Positions 42,885 through 51,516 are shown, counted from the stretch's first letter. The stretch is DNA of 64,000 nucleotides from VXYL01 sp963422285 (GCA_963422285.2 OY729419.2:1116001-1180000), one strand, 5' to 3'. Notes: generated from the letters alone by a model not told the origin. Numbers and translations are program-made.

Positions 42885-44237
42885 CTAGGCGAACGGCTGT
42901 GGAAAGGGATTGATGTTTTCCGGGCACGACGCATCCATCCCGAACCGGGCGGCGTAATCATGCAGGCGACGATGGCCGAGATAGCGGAATCGGGTGACGC
43001 AACTCATCGGCATGAGATCCGGTATCAGCGCACGGACGACGACCAGCCCCGCAGCTCTGACATCATCAGGCGTCATATCGACGACTACGACTTCCATATC
43101 GAGGTTGCGGAATATGTCCTGCAGTCGCGCCAACCGTTCGCAGTTGCTTTCGGGCGGGCACGGATATCTGGGCGCCGAAACGGTTTCCGTTGATCGCATA
43201 AGGAACGAAAATGCCTGTCTGCGGGCCGGATGGCTCATGTAGGCGGCCCCGTCCTCCAGCCTAGTGAACAAATCCGGATCGTCCGGAACGTATCGTTCCT
43301 GTTCGAAACTCAAGGCCACGGCAGCACATTCCCGAGCCGTCTTGTCGATCGCTTCGCATTCGTCGAAGCTGGTTGCGCAGGAAACAAGGTTCGCCAATAA
43401 CGGGTTGTTGTCTCGCAACTGAACGGCATAGACCGTCGGCACTCCGATGTCGGTGGTGGCATCGAACAGCAAATGTCGAACGCCGCTTCTCGATACCGTG
43501 TCCAAGGATTCGCTGACGGCGAGCGTGGCGGCGTCCTCGACCGCCAATCTCGGAAGTGGCAACCGCAGCAGCCAAGTCAATGCGATTGCGTCGCGCTCTA
43601 TTACTTCGCATATGGCGCTGACCATGGCGGCCTTGATGTCCGTATGGGCTGCCATGCCAGTGCTGATGGGCAGCCAGTGCCGGCTACTTTCGTCGCTCCG
43701 ATCGAGAAATACCAATGCCAGCGGAACGTACTTCCGCTCGCCGGACAGAAGAGAGATGCCGGGTATCCATCCAATGCGGTCATTCGGGCCGAAGCGCCGG
43801 CAAATCGCATCTGGACGCTGGTATTCGTAGCTCGATCCTTTCGGCAGCCGGTGCCAGTCCACGGCCTCCGTGCCGAGCTCGTCGGCGGTGGCCGTTAGTA
43901 CCTCCGCATTGTGGAACACCACGCTGGAATAGCGTTCGGCAGCTTCCGCCACTGCCTTGACGCAGGCCATTTTCAAGTCTCTGTCGCAGCCGCTGATGTT
44001 CAGCGACACACGTTCCATGTCTCCGCCGTCGGCCGATGTCACATGCGGGTAGGCTGCCGTCAAATTGCCTAGAGAAGCCGTGCAGATGTGGAATTCCGGC
44101 ACTCGCAAGGTCTTCGGCCAAACTTTGGCCACTGGGCCAACAAGAGATGCGGGGCCTAGGGCCAAGCCAAGAAAAGGAAACTCGTCGAGCCACTCGTCCT
44201 TGATCTCAACACGCTCGAAGAAGTGGTTAGTCGGCAT
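42885..44237 (-). CDS. YcaO-type azoline cyclodehydratase
   Basis: A 450-residue YcaO-family ATP-dependent enzyme that activates the peptide backbone amide to form thiazoline/(methyl)oxazoline rings. Two ATP-binding helices are visible, AVAEAAERYSS and SAICEVIERDAIALTW, with the conserved Glu/Arg residues that bind ATP and Mg. The C-terminus ends NINPFPQPFA, the proline-rich tail typical of azoline-forming YcaO proteins. This is the defining gene of the cluster. The start ATG lies 11 bases inside the upstream gene. Confidence 0.93.
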   Translation of the reverse strand: MPTNHFFERVEIKDEWLDEFPFLGLALGPASLVGPVAKVWPKTLRVPEFHICTASLGNLTAAYPHVTSADGGDMERVSLNISGCDRDLKMACVKAVAEAAERYSSVVFHNAEVLTATADELGTEAVDWHRLPKGSSYEYQRPDAICRRFGPNDRIGWIPGISLLSGERKYVPLALVFLDRSDESSRHWLPISTGMAAHTDIKAAMVSAICEVIERDAIALTWLLRLPLPRLAVEDAATLAVSESLDTVSRSGVRHLLFDATTDIGVPTVYAVQLRDNNPLLANLVSCATSFDECEAIDKTARECAAVALSFEQERYVPDDPDLFTRLEDGAAYMSHPARRQAFSFLMRSTETVSAPRYPCPPESNCERLARLQDIFRNLDMEVVVVDMTPDDVRAAGLVVVRALIPDLMPMSCVTRFRYLGHRRLHDYAARFGMDASCPENINPFPQPFA

Positions 44238-45069
44238 CGGCAATCTCAGCCATCGCCAGCGTCAGGATGTAGCAGGCCTCGACGAGGTTGAAGCCGAGCC
44301 GGACGATATGCCTCAAGATGAAGCTTCCCACTGCACGGCGATCCGAGCAGCTATTCTGGATGCTCTGGATGCGCCTTCTCGGCAATCCATCTCGCAAACT
44401 GGCAAGGTGCTTGCCTTCGGCGCTAGCTGCCTCGAAGCGCTTCCTGAACACGAACGCGCCGGATGCAACCAGCGCCGCGGACTTGGCCTCGAATTCAGGC
44501 AGCAACGAAATGGCATTGATGTTCGTCAACGCATCTTGAACCAGCGTGGCCAGCCACTGCCGCCCATCGACTGAACGGTTCGCGCCACTGTACGATTCGG
44601 CAAGGGTCGCGACATGCGCCGGAGCAAGCGTCTTGCGGTTCAGCTCGCCATCTAGAATCATCGGCAGAGTGTGCAATACGCATTTGCTCGACCATTCGTC
44701 CAACAGGATCGGTTCCGTCTCGTCAATCTCGACATCCCGGACGTCCACGACGGTACCGCCATCGCTCTCCGGCCCAGGATCGGGAAGCGGTAGGGAAACC
44801 AGTTGGCTTTCAGCGACGTCGGGGACGGATGCCAACCGCCGTACCGCAGCGACACCTTGGCGCTCGATCCGTTCTCTGCCGGGGCTTGCGCCAAACGGAG
44901 CGAAAAAGCTCATTCGAACACGACCATGAGGGCGCATGAAGTCGCGGTCGAAGCGCCATGCGGCAGGACGAAGATCAGCCACCAGTTCTGGAACGAGTTC
45001 CGCAATGAGCACATCCAGCATGGCGTCTGACCGACCGACCCGGATGTCCATCTGCACCGCTTGGCGCAT
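44227..45069 (-). CDS. Lantibiotic-dehydratase C-terminal-like (SpaB_C) protein, tentative
   Basis: A 280-residue protein. The opening DAMLDVLIAELVPELVADLR and the segment AWRFDRDFMRPHGRVRMSFF resemble the SpaB_C domain of thiopeptide-type bacteriocin proteins, including its His-Arg-(x)-Arg strand. This group eliminates glutamate from modified peptides or forms pyridine rings. No full-length LanB glutamylating protein is seen, so the role may be different. It starts as TAATG with the permease stop, and its end overlaps the YcaO gene. Confidence 0.45.
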   Translation of the reverse strand: MRQAVQMDIRVGRSDAMLDVLIAELVPELVADLRPAAWRFDRDFMRPHGRVRMSFFAPFGASPGRERIERQGVAAVRRLASVPDVAESQLVSLPLPDPGPESDGGTVVDVRDVEIDETEPILLDEWSSKCVLHTLPMILDGELNRKTLAPAHVATLAESYSGANRSVDGRQWLATLVQDALTNINAISLLPEFEAKSAALVASGAFVFRKRFEAASAEGKHLASLRDGLPRRRIQSIQNSCSDRRAVGSFILRHIVRLGFNLVEACYILTLAMAEIADAD

Positions 45070-46142
45070 TATCTGCCACCGGCATCAAAGCGAAACAGCT
45101 TGCTCGATGCAGACACGGTGAGCACGATCACGCCCAGCAGTACTGTCGCGTCCAGCCACAGCGGGAATAGACCAGCCGTACCGCCGATGATCTGTCGGAG
45201 CGCGTCTGCCGCATAGGTCGAAGGCAATGCCAGCACCAGAGGGCGCAGCCATTCGATCTCGATGGCTGGCCACAGCACGTTGCCCAGCATGATGACGAAG
45301 ACATTGAGAAACGGCGTAACGGCGAACCCGATCTGCGCACGGGGGAGCGCACCAGCCACCAGCATGCCCATACCGGCGAAGGCCAGTGCCGTCAGCAGCA
45401 CGATGAAGACGACGGCGAACAGCGAGCCCTTGATCGTGAAGTCCGAAAACAGCAGGAACAACGAAAACAGCAGAGCGCCTTGCGCCAATCCGATGGCTGC
45501 CATAACGGATATGTCGGCGACGAAGTACGCTCTCGCGGAAATGGGCGTGATGGCATACAGCAACATCGAGCCATCCTGACGCTTGAGAGTCACGTTCGAT
45601 CCCGCTGTCAGGAAGCCTAGATTGGCCAGTGCGAAAACCACCACGCCCGGCGCGAACCACGCCAAGGCAGCCGACCTGTCGCGATCCGCTTGCATCTTAT
45701 CGATTCGCACCTCATAGCCCACTTCGTCGAGCGGCGCATTGACCATGGATATCGCGGCTGTCATCGCATCGGACAGCAGATCCGTCCACTGCGGCAAGGA
45801 CGTGACGAGAATGCCCGCCGAACCGGATTCCGGGATATGGGAATACTCCACCGTAGCGCCGACTTCTCCCTGTTGCAGTTGTTCCTGCGCCTGCCGCCGC
45901 CCAGCCCGGACGATGTTCAAGGATGCCAGCTCATTGAGATTGGCAAGCAGTTCCGGCGGCATGGGTCCGTCATCCTCCACCAGCGCGACGTCGAGCGACC
46001 AAGCCGGAGCCTCGTCGCCAGGCGGCATGAGGTAGAGGGCGGCCAGGAGAAGAGGCGCCAGCAGAGCGAAGGAGATGCTGATGAAAATGCGCCAGGATTG
46101 CAGTGCCAGCGCAACGTACAGCCTTGGATTCCCCATCCGCAT
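45069..46142 (-). CDS. ABC-2 type transporter permease
   Basis: A 357-residue permease with one N-terminal membrane helix (WRIFISISFALLAPLLLAALYL), a large extracytoplasmic loop, and about five C-terminal helices. It forms the channel of an exporter with the ATPase next to it, presumably carrying the mature peptide out and giving self-immunity. Spacing: 4 bases after the ATPase and TAATG overlap with the next gene. Confidence 0.9.
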   Translation of the reverse strand: MRMGNPRLYVALALQSWRIFISISFALLAPLLLAALYLMPPGDEAPAWSLDVALVEDDGPMPPELLANLNELASLNIVRAGRRQAQEQLQQGEVGATVEYSHIPESGSAGILVTSLPQWTDLLSDAMTAAISMVNAPLDEVGYEVRIDKMQADRDRSAALAWFAPGVVVFALANLGFLTAGSNVTLKRQDGSMLLYAITPISARAYFVADISVMAAIGLAQGALLFSLFLLFSDFTIKGSLFAVVFIVLLTALAFAGMGMLVAGALPRAQIGFAVTPFLNVFVIMLGNVLWPAIEIEWLRPLVLALPSTYAADALRQIIGGTAGLFPLWLDATVLLGVIVLTVSASSKLFRFDAGGR

Positions 46143-46146
46143 TCCT

Positions 46147-47073
46147 CTACTCTCTCAGCGATTCGCCGGTAAGGTGGATGAACACGTCTTCCAGAGAATG
46201 CTGCTTGAGCTGGATGTCGAGCAGGGGCGCGTTGCGGCGCGACAGGTCGGCTACCGTTCCGATGGCGTCTTCCAGCCGGTTGGCTCTCCAGGTTACGGTT
46301 GCATGCACGTCATCGTCCCCGATGGAAGCATCTTCGCCAAGAACGTGCCGGCATGTGGAGACGTAGGCGGCAGGCATTCGCAGCGCTAAATCGTAGCCTG
46401 GACAATGAGTGCGGATCAGCTCGGACGGCGAGCCCAGCGCGACAATGCGCCCGCGATCGATAATCGCAACCCGGTCGCAGAACTCTTCGGCTTCGTCCAA
46501 CTGATGGGTGGCGAACAGCACGGCGGTGCCGGCCGCCGAGCGCTTTCGGATTTCGTTCCACACCAAACGCCGTGATTGCGGATCCAGATTGGACGTTGGC
46601 TCGTCCAGGATCAGGACATCAGGATCGCCGGCGAGCGCTGCGGCAAAGGAGACGCGTTGATACTGACCTGCGGAAAGACTAGACAGCATGGCCTTCGACT
46701 TCCGCGTCAACCCGACCAGCCTCAGCAGCGAGTCCGTTGCAGTCCGCCCGCCGTAGGCGATCACCATCAAATCTAGGAATTCGCGTACGGCAACCGCTTG
46801 ATAGGACCTGACATTCTGCAGCTGCACTCCGACTTTCGCTCCTGTCTCCGACGACAGGTTGCGGACATCTTCTTTGCAGATCGCCGCATAGCCGCCGGTT
46901 GCCGGTCGAATCCCCTCGACGATCTCGAGGAGCGTTGTCTTGCCCGCACCGTTGGGGCCCAGCAGCGCCACGACTTCGCCCGAGGCGACATCAAAGGTAA
47001 CATCGTCAAGCGCCACCACGTCCTTGTACTTCTTCGAAACATGGCGAATGGCAATAGCCGAAGTCTTTTTCAT
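46147..47073 (-). CDS. ABC transporter ATP-binding protein
   Basis: A 308-residue ATPase. Walker A GPNGAGKTT (about residue 39), a variant signature LSAGQYQRV (Ala for the second Gly of LSGGQ), Walker B VLILDEPTSNLDPQ, and the H-loop ATHQLDEAE are all present. The C-terminal 80-residue domain is typical of drug/peptide-export ABC-2 ATPases. It is the first enzyme gene after precursor 1, with a 74-base gap between them. Confidence 0.95.
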   Translation of the reverse strand: MKKTSAIAIRHVSKKYKDVVALDDVTFDVASGEVVALLGPNGAGKTTLLEIVEGIRPATGGYAAICKEDVRNLSSETGAKVGVQLQNVRSYQAVAVREFLDLMVIAYGGRTATDSLLRLVGLTRKSKAMLSSLSAGQYQRVSFAAALAGDPDVLILDEPTSNLDPQSRRLVWNEIRKRSAAGTAVLFATHQLDEAEEFCDRVAIIDRGRIVALGSPSELIRTHCPGYDLALRMPAAYVSTCRHVLGEDASIGDDDVHATVTWRANRLEDAIGTVADLSRRNAPLLDIQLKQHSLEDVFIHLTGESLRE

Positions 47074-47147
47074 CTCCTCTGCGTCTATTCTCAGTTCTCG
47101 ATCAAGAGAATGCGACTAGGGTAAAGACCCTCATCCGGACATCGTCA

Positions 47148-47361
47148 TTACAAACCACTGCAACCGAATGTCCCTGCGGTGCCAGCGGTGCCCAGGCAAC
47201 CTGTGGCCGTGCCTGCGGCCCCCCATCGTACCTGCCGACCCGAAACATGAGAAGCCGGCAAAAGCAACTTCCGAGTCAATGGCGACGATTTCAAGGTGCA
47301 GTTCTTGATCTATCTGAGCCGGCACAACATCATACGGGTTTGAGAATTGCTTCTCTTCCAC
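47148..47361 (-). CDS. Predicted TOMM RiPP precursor peptide 1, split by a one-base shift
   Basis: From GTG at 47361 (GGAG about 7 bases upstream) the frame reads EEKQFSNPYDVVPAQ, a hydrophobic/acidic leader, and GFSCFGSAGTMG. There it meets a six-G run (plus-strand C at 47219-47224). Dropping one G gives the continuation AAGTATGCLGTAGTAGTFGC, ending SGL with a stop at 47148, 70 residues in all. Without the shift it reads a His/Arg-rich tail to 47131. The restored core matches precursor 2 in composition and repeat, so the shift is probably a homopolymer error, a mutation or programmed. The leader shares PYD(V/I)V with precursor 2. Confidence 0.68.
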
Positions 47362-47400
47362 GGTTTTCTCCGCGCCCACTCTGGATTTCGCACGGCTGTG

Positions 47401-47430
47401 GTTCTAAGGGCGCATCCTATGCCGAGTCAA
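47401..47430 (-). promoter_or_regulatory. Likely promoter of the RiPP operon
   Basis: Reading the minus strand, TTGACT (47430-47425) and TAGAAC (47406-47401) are 18 bases apart, with a strongly A-rich tract upstream that could act as an UP element. The GTG start of precursor 1 lies about 40 bases downstream. Confidence 0.45.
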
Positions 47431-47589
47431 GAACTTTTTCATTTTTTCTGAATTTTCCATACAAATCAATCGATTACAGCCCAATTCTAGCTCAACGACA
47501 ACTCCACGCAAATCGATAGATCGAGCACAGCAATGCGCTCCTTCCAGTCCGGTGCAGGCATCCGATGGAGCGACTTCCTCTCCACAAAG
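47431..47589. other. A/T-rich spacer upstream of the RiPP promoter
   Basis: Contains the A-rich tract (47440-47480) and no gene; its right part leads into the decayed PhyH fragment. Confidence 0.35.
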
Positions 47590-47850
47590 TACGCCCTGCG
47601 GCCCTGAGCCTCGTCCGTTGCCTGCCGGGCGCGAACTGCATCCTGAGCTTTGCGACGGCTGGCTGAAGTGCCGGCGAGGCGCGTACCGGCATCCACTGCC
47701 ACGGGGCGCAGTTCGAGATGCCGATGTTTGCGCCGGCGCCTATGCCGCCAAATCCAACTACCTGCTGCCCCGCCATAGCCACGACGACGGCGCATCGGGC
47801 ATCATTCTCGGCAGCCATCGCTGGCGGCACGGTGCGGGTTCGGCTCGCGT
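47590..47850 (+). pseudogene. Decayed PhyH fragment
   Basis: The plus strand, in shifting frames, matches the middle of the PhyH gene at 36374-37444. Segments such as GANCILS, CDGWLK, FEMPMFAPAP and LGSHRWRH align in order, and the DNA is closely similar over about 230 bases, with several indels and no start or stop. It lies in the same orientation as the intact gene, on the far side of the RiPP cluster. Confidence 0.8.
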
Positions 47851-48125
47851 CGGCCGTATCCCATACCTCCGCGGCCGCTTTCTGCATCCAGGCGGACGAT
47901 TATCGATAGTTCCCGTACTTCCCAGAGGCCGGACTTCGGGCCATCGACAAGAGTCCCTCGCGCCGACGGGGACGACGGAGCTATCGAGACCGCAACCTTC
48001 GCCTGTTACTCGTTCGGCTCCTGGACGGTGCGCCGAGAACTGCCAGCGAAAGCGGACGGACAGGGCTTTCCTTCCGGTGCTGCTTCTGCAAGAATCGAGT
48101 CCTTCTCCAAGCAAGAGACCGACCG

Positions 48126-48674
48126 ATGCGAGCATTTCTTCCCACCGCGATCCTCGCCTTGCTGTGCGGCCCTGTCGTGGCGGCGCCCCAGGAAGGGGAT
48201 CCGGCGCCGGACTTCGAGTTGCAAGGCTCCGACGGCGCCACCTACGCCCTGTCCCAGTTCCGCGGCAAGCAGGCCGTGGTCCTCGCGTTCTTCCCCAAGG
48301 CATTCACCGGCGGCTGAACCATGGAATGCAAGGCGCTGCGTGACAGCGACCAGGAAATCAGACGCTTCGACGTGGCCTACTTCATGGCCAGCACGGACAA
48401 CATCGAGGACAACACCCGCTTCGCCGAAATGAATGAGGCGACGTTTCCCATCCTGGCGGATGCGGACAAGACCGTCTCGCAAGCCTACGGCGTGCTCTCG
48501 CCTCGGGGATATGCGCAACGCTGGACCTTCTACATCGATCCGCAAGGTATCATTCAGAAAATCGACAAGGCCGTGAATCCGGCCCGGGCCGGCGAGCAGC
48601 TCGTGGCGAATTTGGAAGCCCTAAAGGTTCCTCGGGCACCAGAGCCGGCGGAGCAGGCATCGGGCGTCCCCTAG
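48126..48674 (+). CDS. Peroxiredoxin, predicted selenoprotein (in-frame TGA as Sec)
   Basis: A 182-codon gene with a signal peptide (MRAFLPTAILALLCGPVVAA) and an AhpC/TSA fold (GDPAPDFELQGSDGATYAL, VVLAFFPKAFTGG). At codon 64, exactly where family members have the peroxidatic Cys (FTGG-C-T), there is TGA, followed in the same frame by TMECKALRDSDQEI and the rest of the protein. Read as selenocysteine the enzyme would be a Sec peroxidase acting in the periplasm, with a Cys four residues later as possible partner. The tail after the TGA has normal family sequence. A hairpin at 48332-48351 fits a bacterial SECIS. Alternative: a nonsense mutation of TGC/TGT. Confidence 0.75.
48332..48351 (+). promoter_or_regulatory. 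Candidate bacterial SECIS hairpin
   Basis: After the TGA at 48315-48317, 14 bases later, GG-CGCTG pairs with CAGCG-CC (one bulged A) around the five-base loop CGTGA. The apical loop lies 21 bases from the TGA and has G as its second base, as the bacterial selenocysteine signal requires. Confidence 0.5.
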
Positions 48675-48675
48675 C

Positions 48676-49227
48676 GTGGCCGACGCGCTCGGCTTTCGGG
48701 AGATACTGGACTTCTGGTTCGAGGAATTGACGCCGGCGCAATGGTATGCCGTGGACGCGGCGCTGGATTCGCGCATTGCGACTCGGTTCGGCGCACTCCA
48801 TCGGGCGGCGGTGGCTGGCGAGCTGAGCATTTGGCGAACGACCATCGAGGGAAGATTGGCGGAGATCATCGTGCTCGACCAGTTCTCGCGCAACATCCAT
48901 CGGCACAAGCCGGCCGCCTTCGCCGCCGACGGCATGGCGCTGGTGCTGGCCCAGGAAGCCATCGCCCAAGGCTTGGCCAGCGAACTGGCTCCGCTCCGGC
49001 GCACGTTCCTGTACATGCCCTTCATGCACAGCGAATCCGCCGAGATACACCGCACGGCATCGAGGCTGTTCAGAGAAGAGGGCTTGGAGGAAGGGTGCGA
49101 CTGGGAAGTACAGCACAAGAACATCATCGATCGTTTCGGGCGGTACCCGCACCGCAATGCGATCCTCGGCCGGAACAGCACGGAAGAGGAGACGGCTTTT
49201 CTGCGGGAACCGGGGACGACGTTCTAG
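48676..49227 (+). CDS. DUF924 family protein
   Basis: A 183-residue helical protein. Family phrases seen are ILDFWFEELTPAQWYAVD, ILDQFSRNI (as IVLDQFSRNIHR), FLYMPFMHSES, and IIDRFGRYPHRN. Function unknown. It starts at GTG one base after the peroxiredoxin stop, so it is cotranscribed with it. Confidence 0.92.
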   Translation: MADALGFREILDFWFEELTPAQWYAVDAALDSRIATRFGALHRAAVAGELSIWRTTIEGRLAEIIVLDQFSRNIHRHKPAAFAADGMALVLAQEAIAQGLASELAPLRRTFLYMPFMHSESAEIHRTASRLFREEGLEEGCDWEVQHKNIIDRFGRYPHRNAILGRNSTEEETAFLREPGTTF

Positions 49228-49344
49228 ATTTTTTCTGCGCTCCGTTCTCGCTACCCAGCGGAGGTGCATATCCCGCCAGGGTGCCGTTCCGCAGCTAGAG
49301 GGACGATCGTCGGCATCCTATCCGTTCACCGTCGGCTGCCTGGA

Positions 49345-50241
49345 TCAGGACGACGCCGACAGCGTCCCGCCGGATTTCGCCGGGCGGGTTGACGGCACCC
49401 AGCGGTAGATGCGCGTCAGGCTGCCGCCCATCAGCGCGTCGCGTTCCGTCTCGGTGAGTCGATCCGTTGCGCGGAAGGCTTCCACGGCTTGGTCGGGGGT
49501 GAGCACCGCCACCGCCCGCGTCCAGTCCGTGCCCCATAGGCAGCGCTCGATGCCGAATCGCTCGAAAATGCGTGCCAGCGGATCCCAAATGTCGGGGTAG
49601 GGAAACGGTTGCCGGGACAAGGTGCAGGCGCCGGAAATCTTGACGGCCACATTGTCGAAGCGGGCCAGCGCCAGCACATTCTCCAAATCGGCGAACGGGT
49701 TCGCTGGCGGCGGTGGCGCGAAGGGCTGCTTCAGGCCCACGTGATCCACCACGAGCTGGACATTCGGATGCCCCTCGGCGAGCTTGGCGAATGCCCCGAG
49801 GTTGCCCCAGCACAGCACGTTGATGGGCAAGGAAAGGCGCGTGGCGGCGGCGAGGATGCGGTCCACCCCGGTGCCATCCACGACGCTTGACGCGGGCGCG
49901 CCCATCATGAGGCGACCGCCCACTACGCCGGGACGCGCTGTCCAATCGGCCATATCGTCCGCCACGCCAGGATCGTTTGGATCGAAGGGCTTGATCAGTC
50001 CGAATCGTCTTGGATGCTTGGCGTGGACTTCGAGCGCGTAGCTGCCGTCGAAGCGGTACATGGCCCACGGGGAGACGAGCAGGGCACCGTCGATGCCGAG
50101 GCTATCCATCGTCGCCACCATGTCGTCGCCAGTCACCTCCGCCGGCCCAGGCAACGTGCCCGCCCAAGGCCGCTTTGGCGTGTCCCGCTGGTAGCAGTGT
50201 ACCTGCGAATCGATGACGGGAGCTTTCTTCGGCGCTGCCAT
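49345..50241 (-). CDS. Amidohydrolase family 2 protein
   Basis: A 298-residue metal-dependent amidohydrolase. N-terminal VIDSQVHCYQRDTPKRPW carries the HxH-type site in the variant QVHCY form, the central HPNVQLVVDHVGLKQP supplies His/Asp, and LWGTDWTRAVAVL near the end is the GTD segment. It may act on a lactone or decarboxylate a cyclic acid. It lies directly downstream of the aminotransferase gene on the same strand, 21 bases apart. Confidence 0.9.
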   Translation of the reverse strand: MAAPKKAPVIDSQVHCYQRDTPKRPWAGTLPGPAEVTGDDMVATMDSLGIDGALLVSPWAMYRFDGSYALEVHAKHPRRFGLIKPFDPNDPGVADDMADWTARPGVVGGRLMMGAPASSVVDGTGVDRILAAATRLSLPINVLCWGNLGAFAKLAEGHPNVQLVVDHVGLKQPFAPPPPANPFADLENVLALARFDNVAVKISGACTLSRQPFPYPDIWDPLARIFERFGIERCLWGTDWTRAVAVLTPDQAVEAFRATDRLTETERDALMGGSLTRIYRWVPSTRPAKSGGTLSASS

Positions 50242-50262
50242 GCGCGTTCCCCCCTCGCTCCT

Positions 50263-51516
50263 CTAGCTCTCGACCACCGTTTCTTCAACGCCGAGCGGCC
50301 GATCTGCCAGCGCCTTGAACGCTGCGTCCGCAATCTGCCAAGTGCGCGCGAGATCGGCCTGGGTGTGCGCCATCGAGAGGAAGTGATTGTGGTAGCTCAG
50401 CAGGTACGCCCCGCGTCGCACGCATTCGCGAATCCAGCGGGCATGGGTTTCGAAGTCCACGCCAGCCAAGCGAAAGTAAGGCATGGACGGTACGCCGCTG
50501 ACGACCAGTTTGCGGTCGTGGCTGGCAGCGACATCGATCAGGCCTTCGCTCAAACTTTTCCCCAACGCCGCCATTCGAGAGACGGCGTCCGTCTCATGCA
50601 GGAGATTGATGGTGGCCAACGCCGCTGCCATAGGTGCGCCGCTGTAGAACTGCGTACCGGTATAGAACACATCCTGCGCGGTCTGCCGAAGCGCATCGGT
50701 GCCTGCCAGGGCGGATATGGGGTAGCCGTTGCCGAGCGCTTTGCCGAAGCAGATCAGGTCCGGCTCGAAGCCATAGGCGACATTGGAACCGGCCAGGTCG
50801 ATCCGAAATCCGGTGCGCACGTCGTCGAGAATCAGCACGATGCCGCCCTGCCGGCAGATTGCTTCCACTTGCCGCCAGTAGCCGTCGGCGGGCATCTCGT
50901 TGTCGTGGAGGGTGGGGTGGTGGTAGGGCGAGGCGATGAAGCAGGCGATGCCACCGGGATTCGCCTCGACCAGCCGCTTGAGCGCCGCAACGTCGTTCCA
51001 CGACACGCTGTGTACATGGGCGCCGTCGTCTGAAATCGTGCCGGGTGCGCCATCTTTCATCCAAGCGGCGGTGCCGTGGTAGCCGCCTTCCACGCGGACG
51101 ATCTTCTCCCTCCCCGTCGCCGCCCTCGCAATCATCACGGACAAGCCGGTGGCGTCGGCGCCGTTCTTGCCGAACAGCGCCCAATCGGCAATGGCAACCG
51201 TTTCGACCAGCTGTTCGGCCAAATCGACCATGACCGGCGACGCAAGACTTGCGGTATCGGCTTGGCGGCTCTGATCCCGCACCGCCTCGTCCACGCGAGG
51301 GTGATGGCAACCGAGGATATTGGGGCCGAAGGCGCACATGTAGTCGATGTAGCGATTGCCGTCCACATCCCAAATGCAGGCCCCGTCCGCCCGAGCGCAG
51401 AACGCCGGAGCGCCCTCGTAGTAGGAGGCGCCGTAGTGCCCGAAGATACCGCCGGGAATCACTTCCCGCGCTCGCCGCATCATGGCATCGGATCGACTTG
51501 TTGAATAGACGGTCAC
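50263..51516 (-). CDS. Class III aminotransferase (glutamate-1-semialdehyde aminomutase-like)
   Basis: A 417-residue PLP enzyme. YIDYMCAFGPNILGCHHP at the N-terminus, GGYHG (VEGGYHGTAAWM), ILILDDVRTGFR with the cofactor Asp, and FGKALGNGYPISALAG with the Lys that forms the Schiff base are intact. The sequence resembles GSA aminomutase relatives rather than HemL proper. GTG start (VTVYSTSRSD) was chosen; the longer open frame upstream is not family-like. It is probably in one operon with the amidohydrolase. Confidence 0.88.
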   Translation of the reverse strand: MTVYSTSRSDAMMRRAREVIPGGIFGHYGASYYEGAPAFCARADGACIWDVDGNRYIDYMCAFGPNILGCHHPRVDEAVRDQSRQADTASLASPVMVDLAEQLVETVAIADWALFGKNGADATGLSVMIARAATGREKIVRVEGGYHGTAAWMKDGAPGTISDDGAHVHSVSWNDVAALKRLVEANPGGIACFIASPYHHPTLHDNEMPADGYWRQVEAICRQGGIVLILDDVRTGFRIDLAGSNVAYGFEPDLICFGKALGNGYPISALAGTDALRQTAQDVFYTGTQFYSGAPMAAALATINLLHETDAVSRMAALGKSLSEGLIDVAASHDRKLVVSGVPSMPYFRLAGVDFETHARWIRECVRRGAYLLSYHNHFLSMAHTQADLARTWQIADAAFKALADRPLGVEETVVES

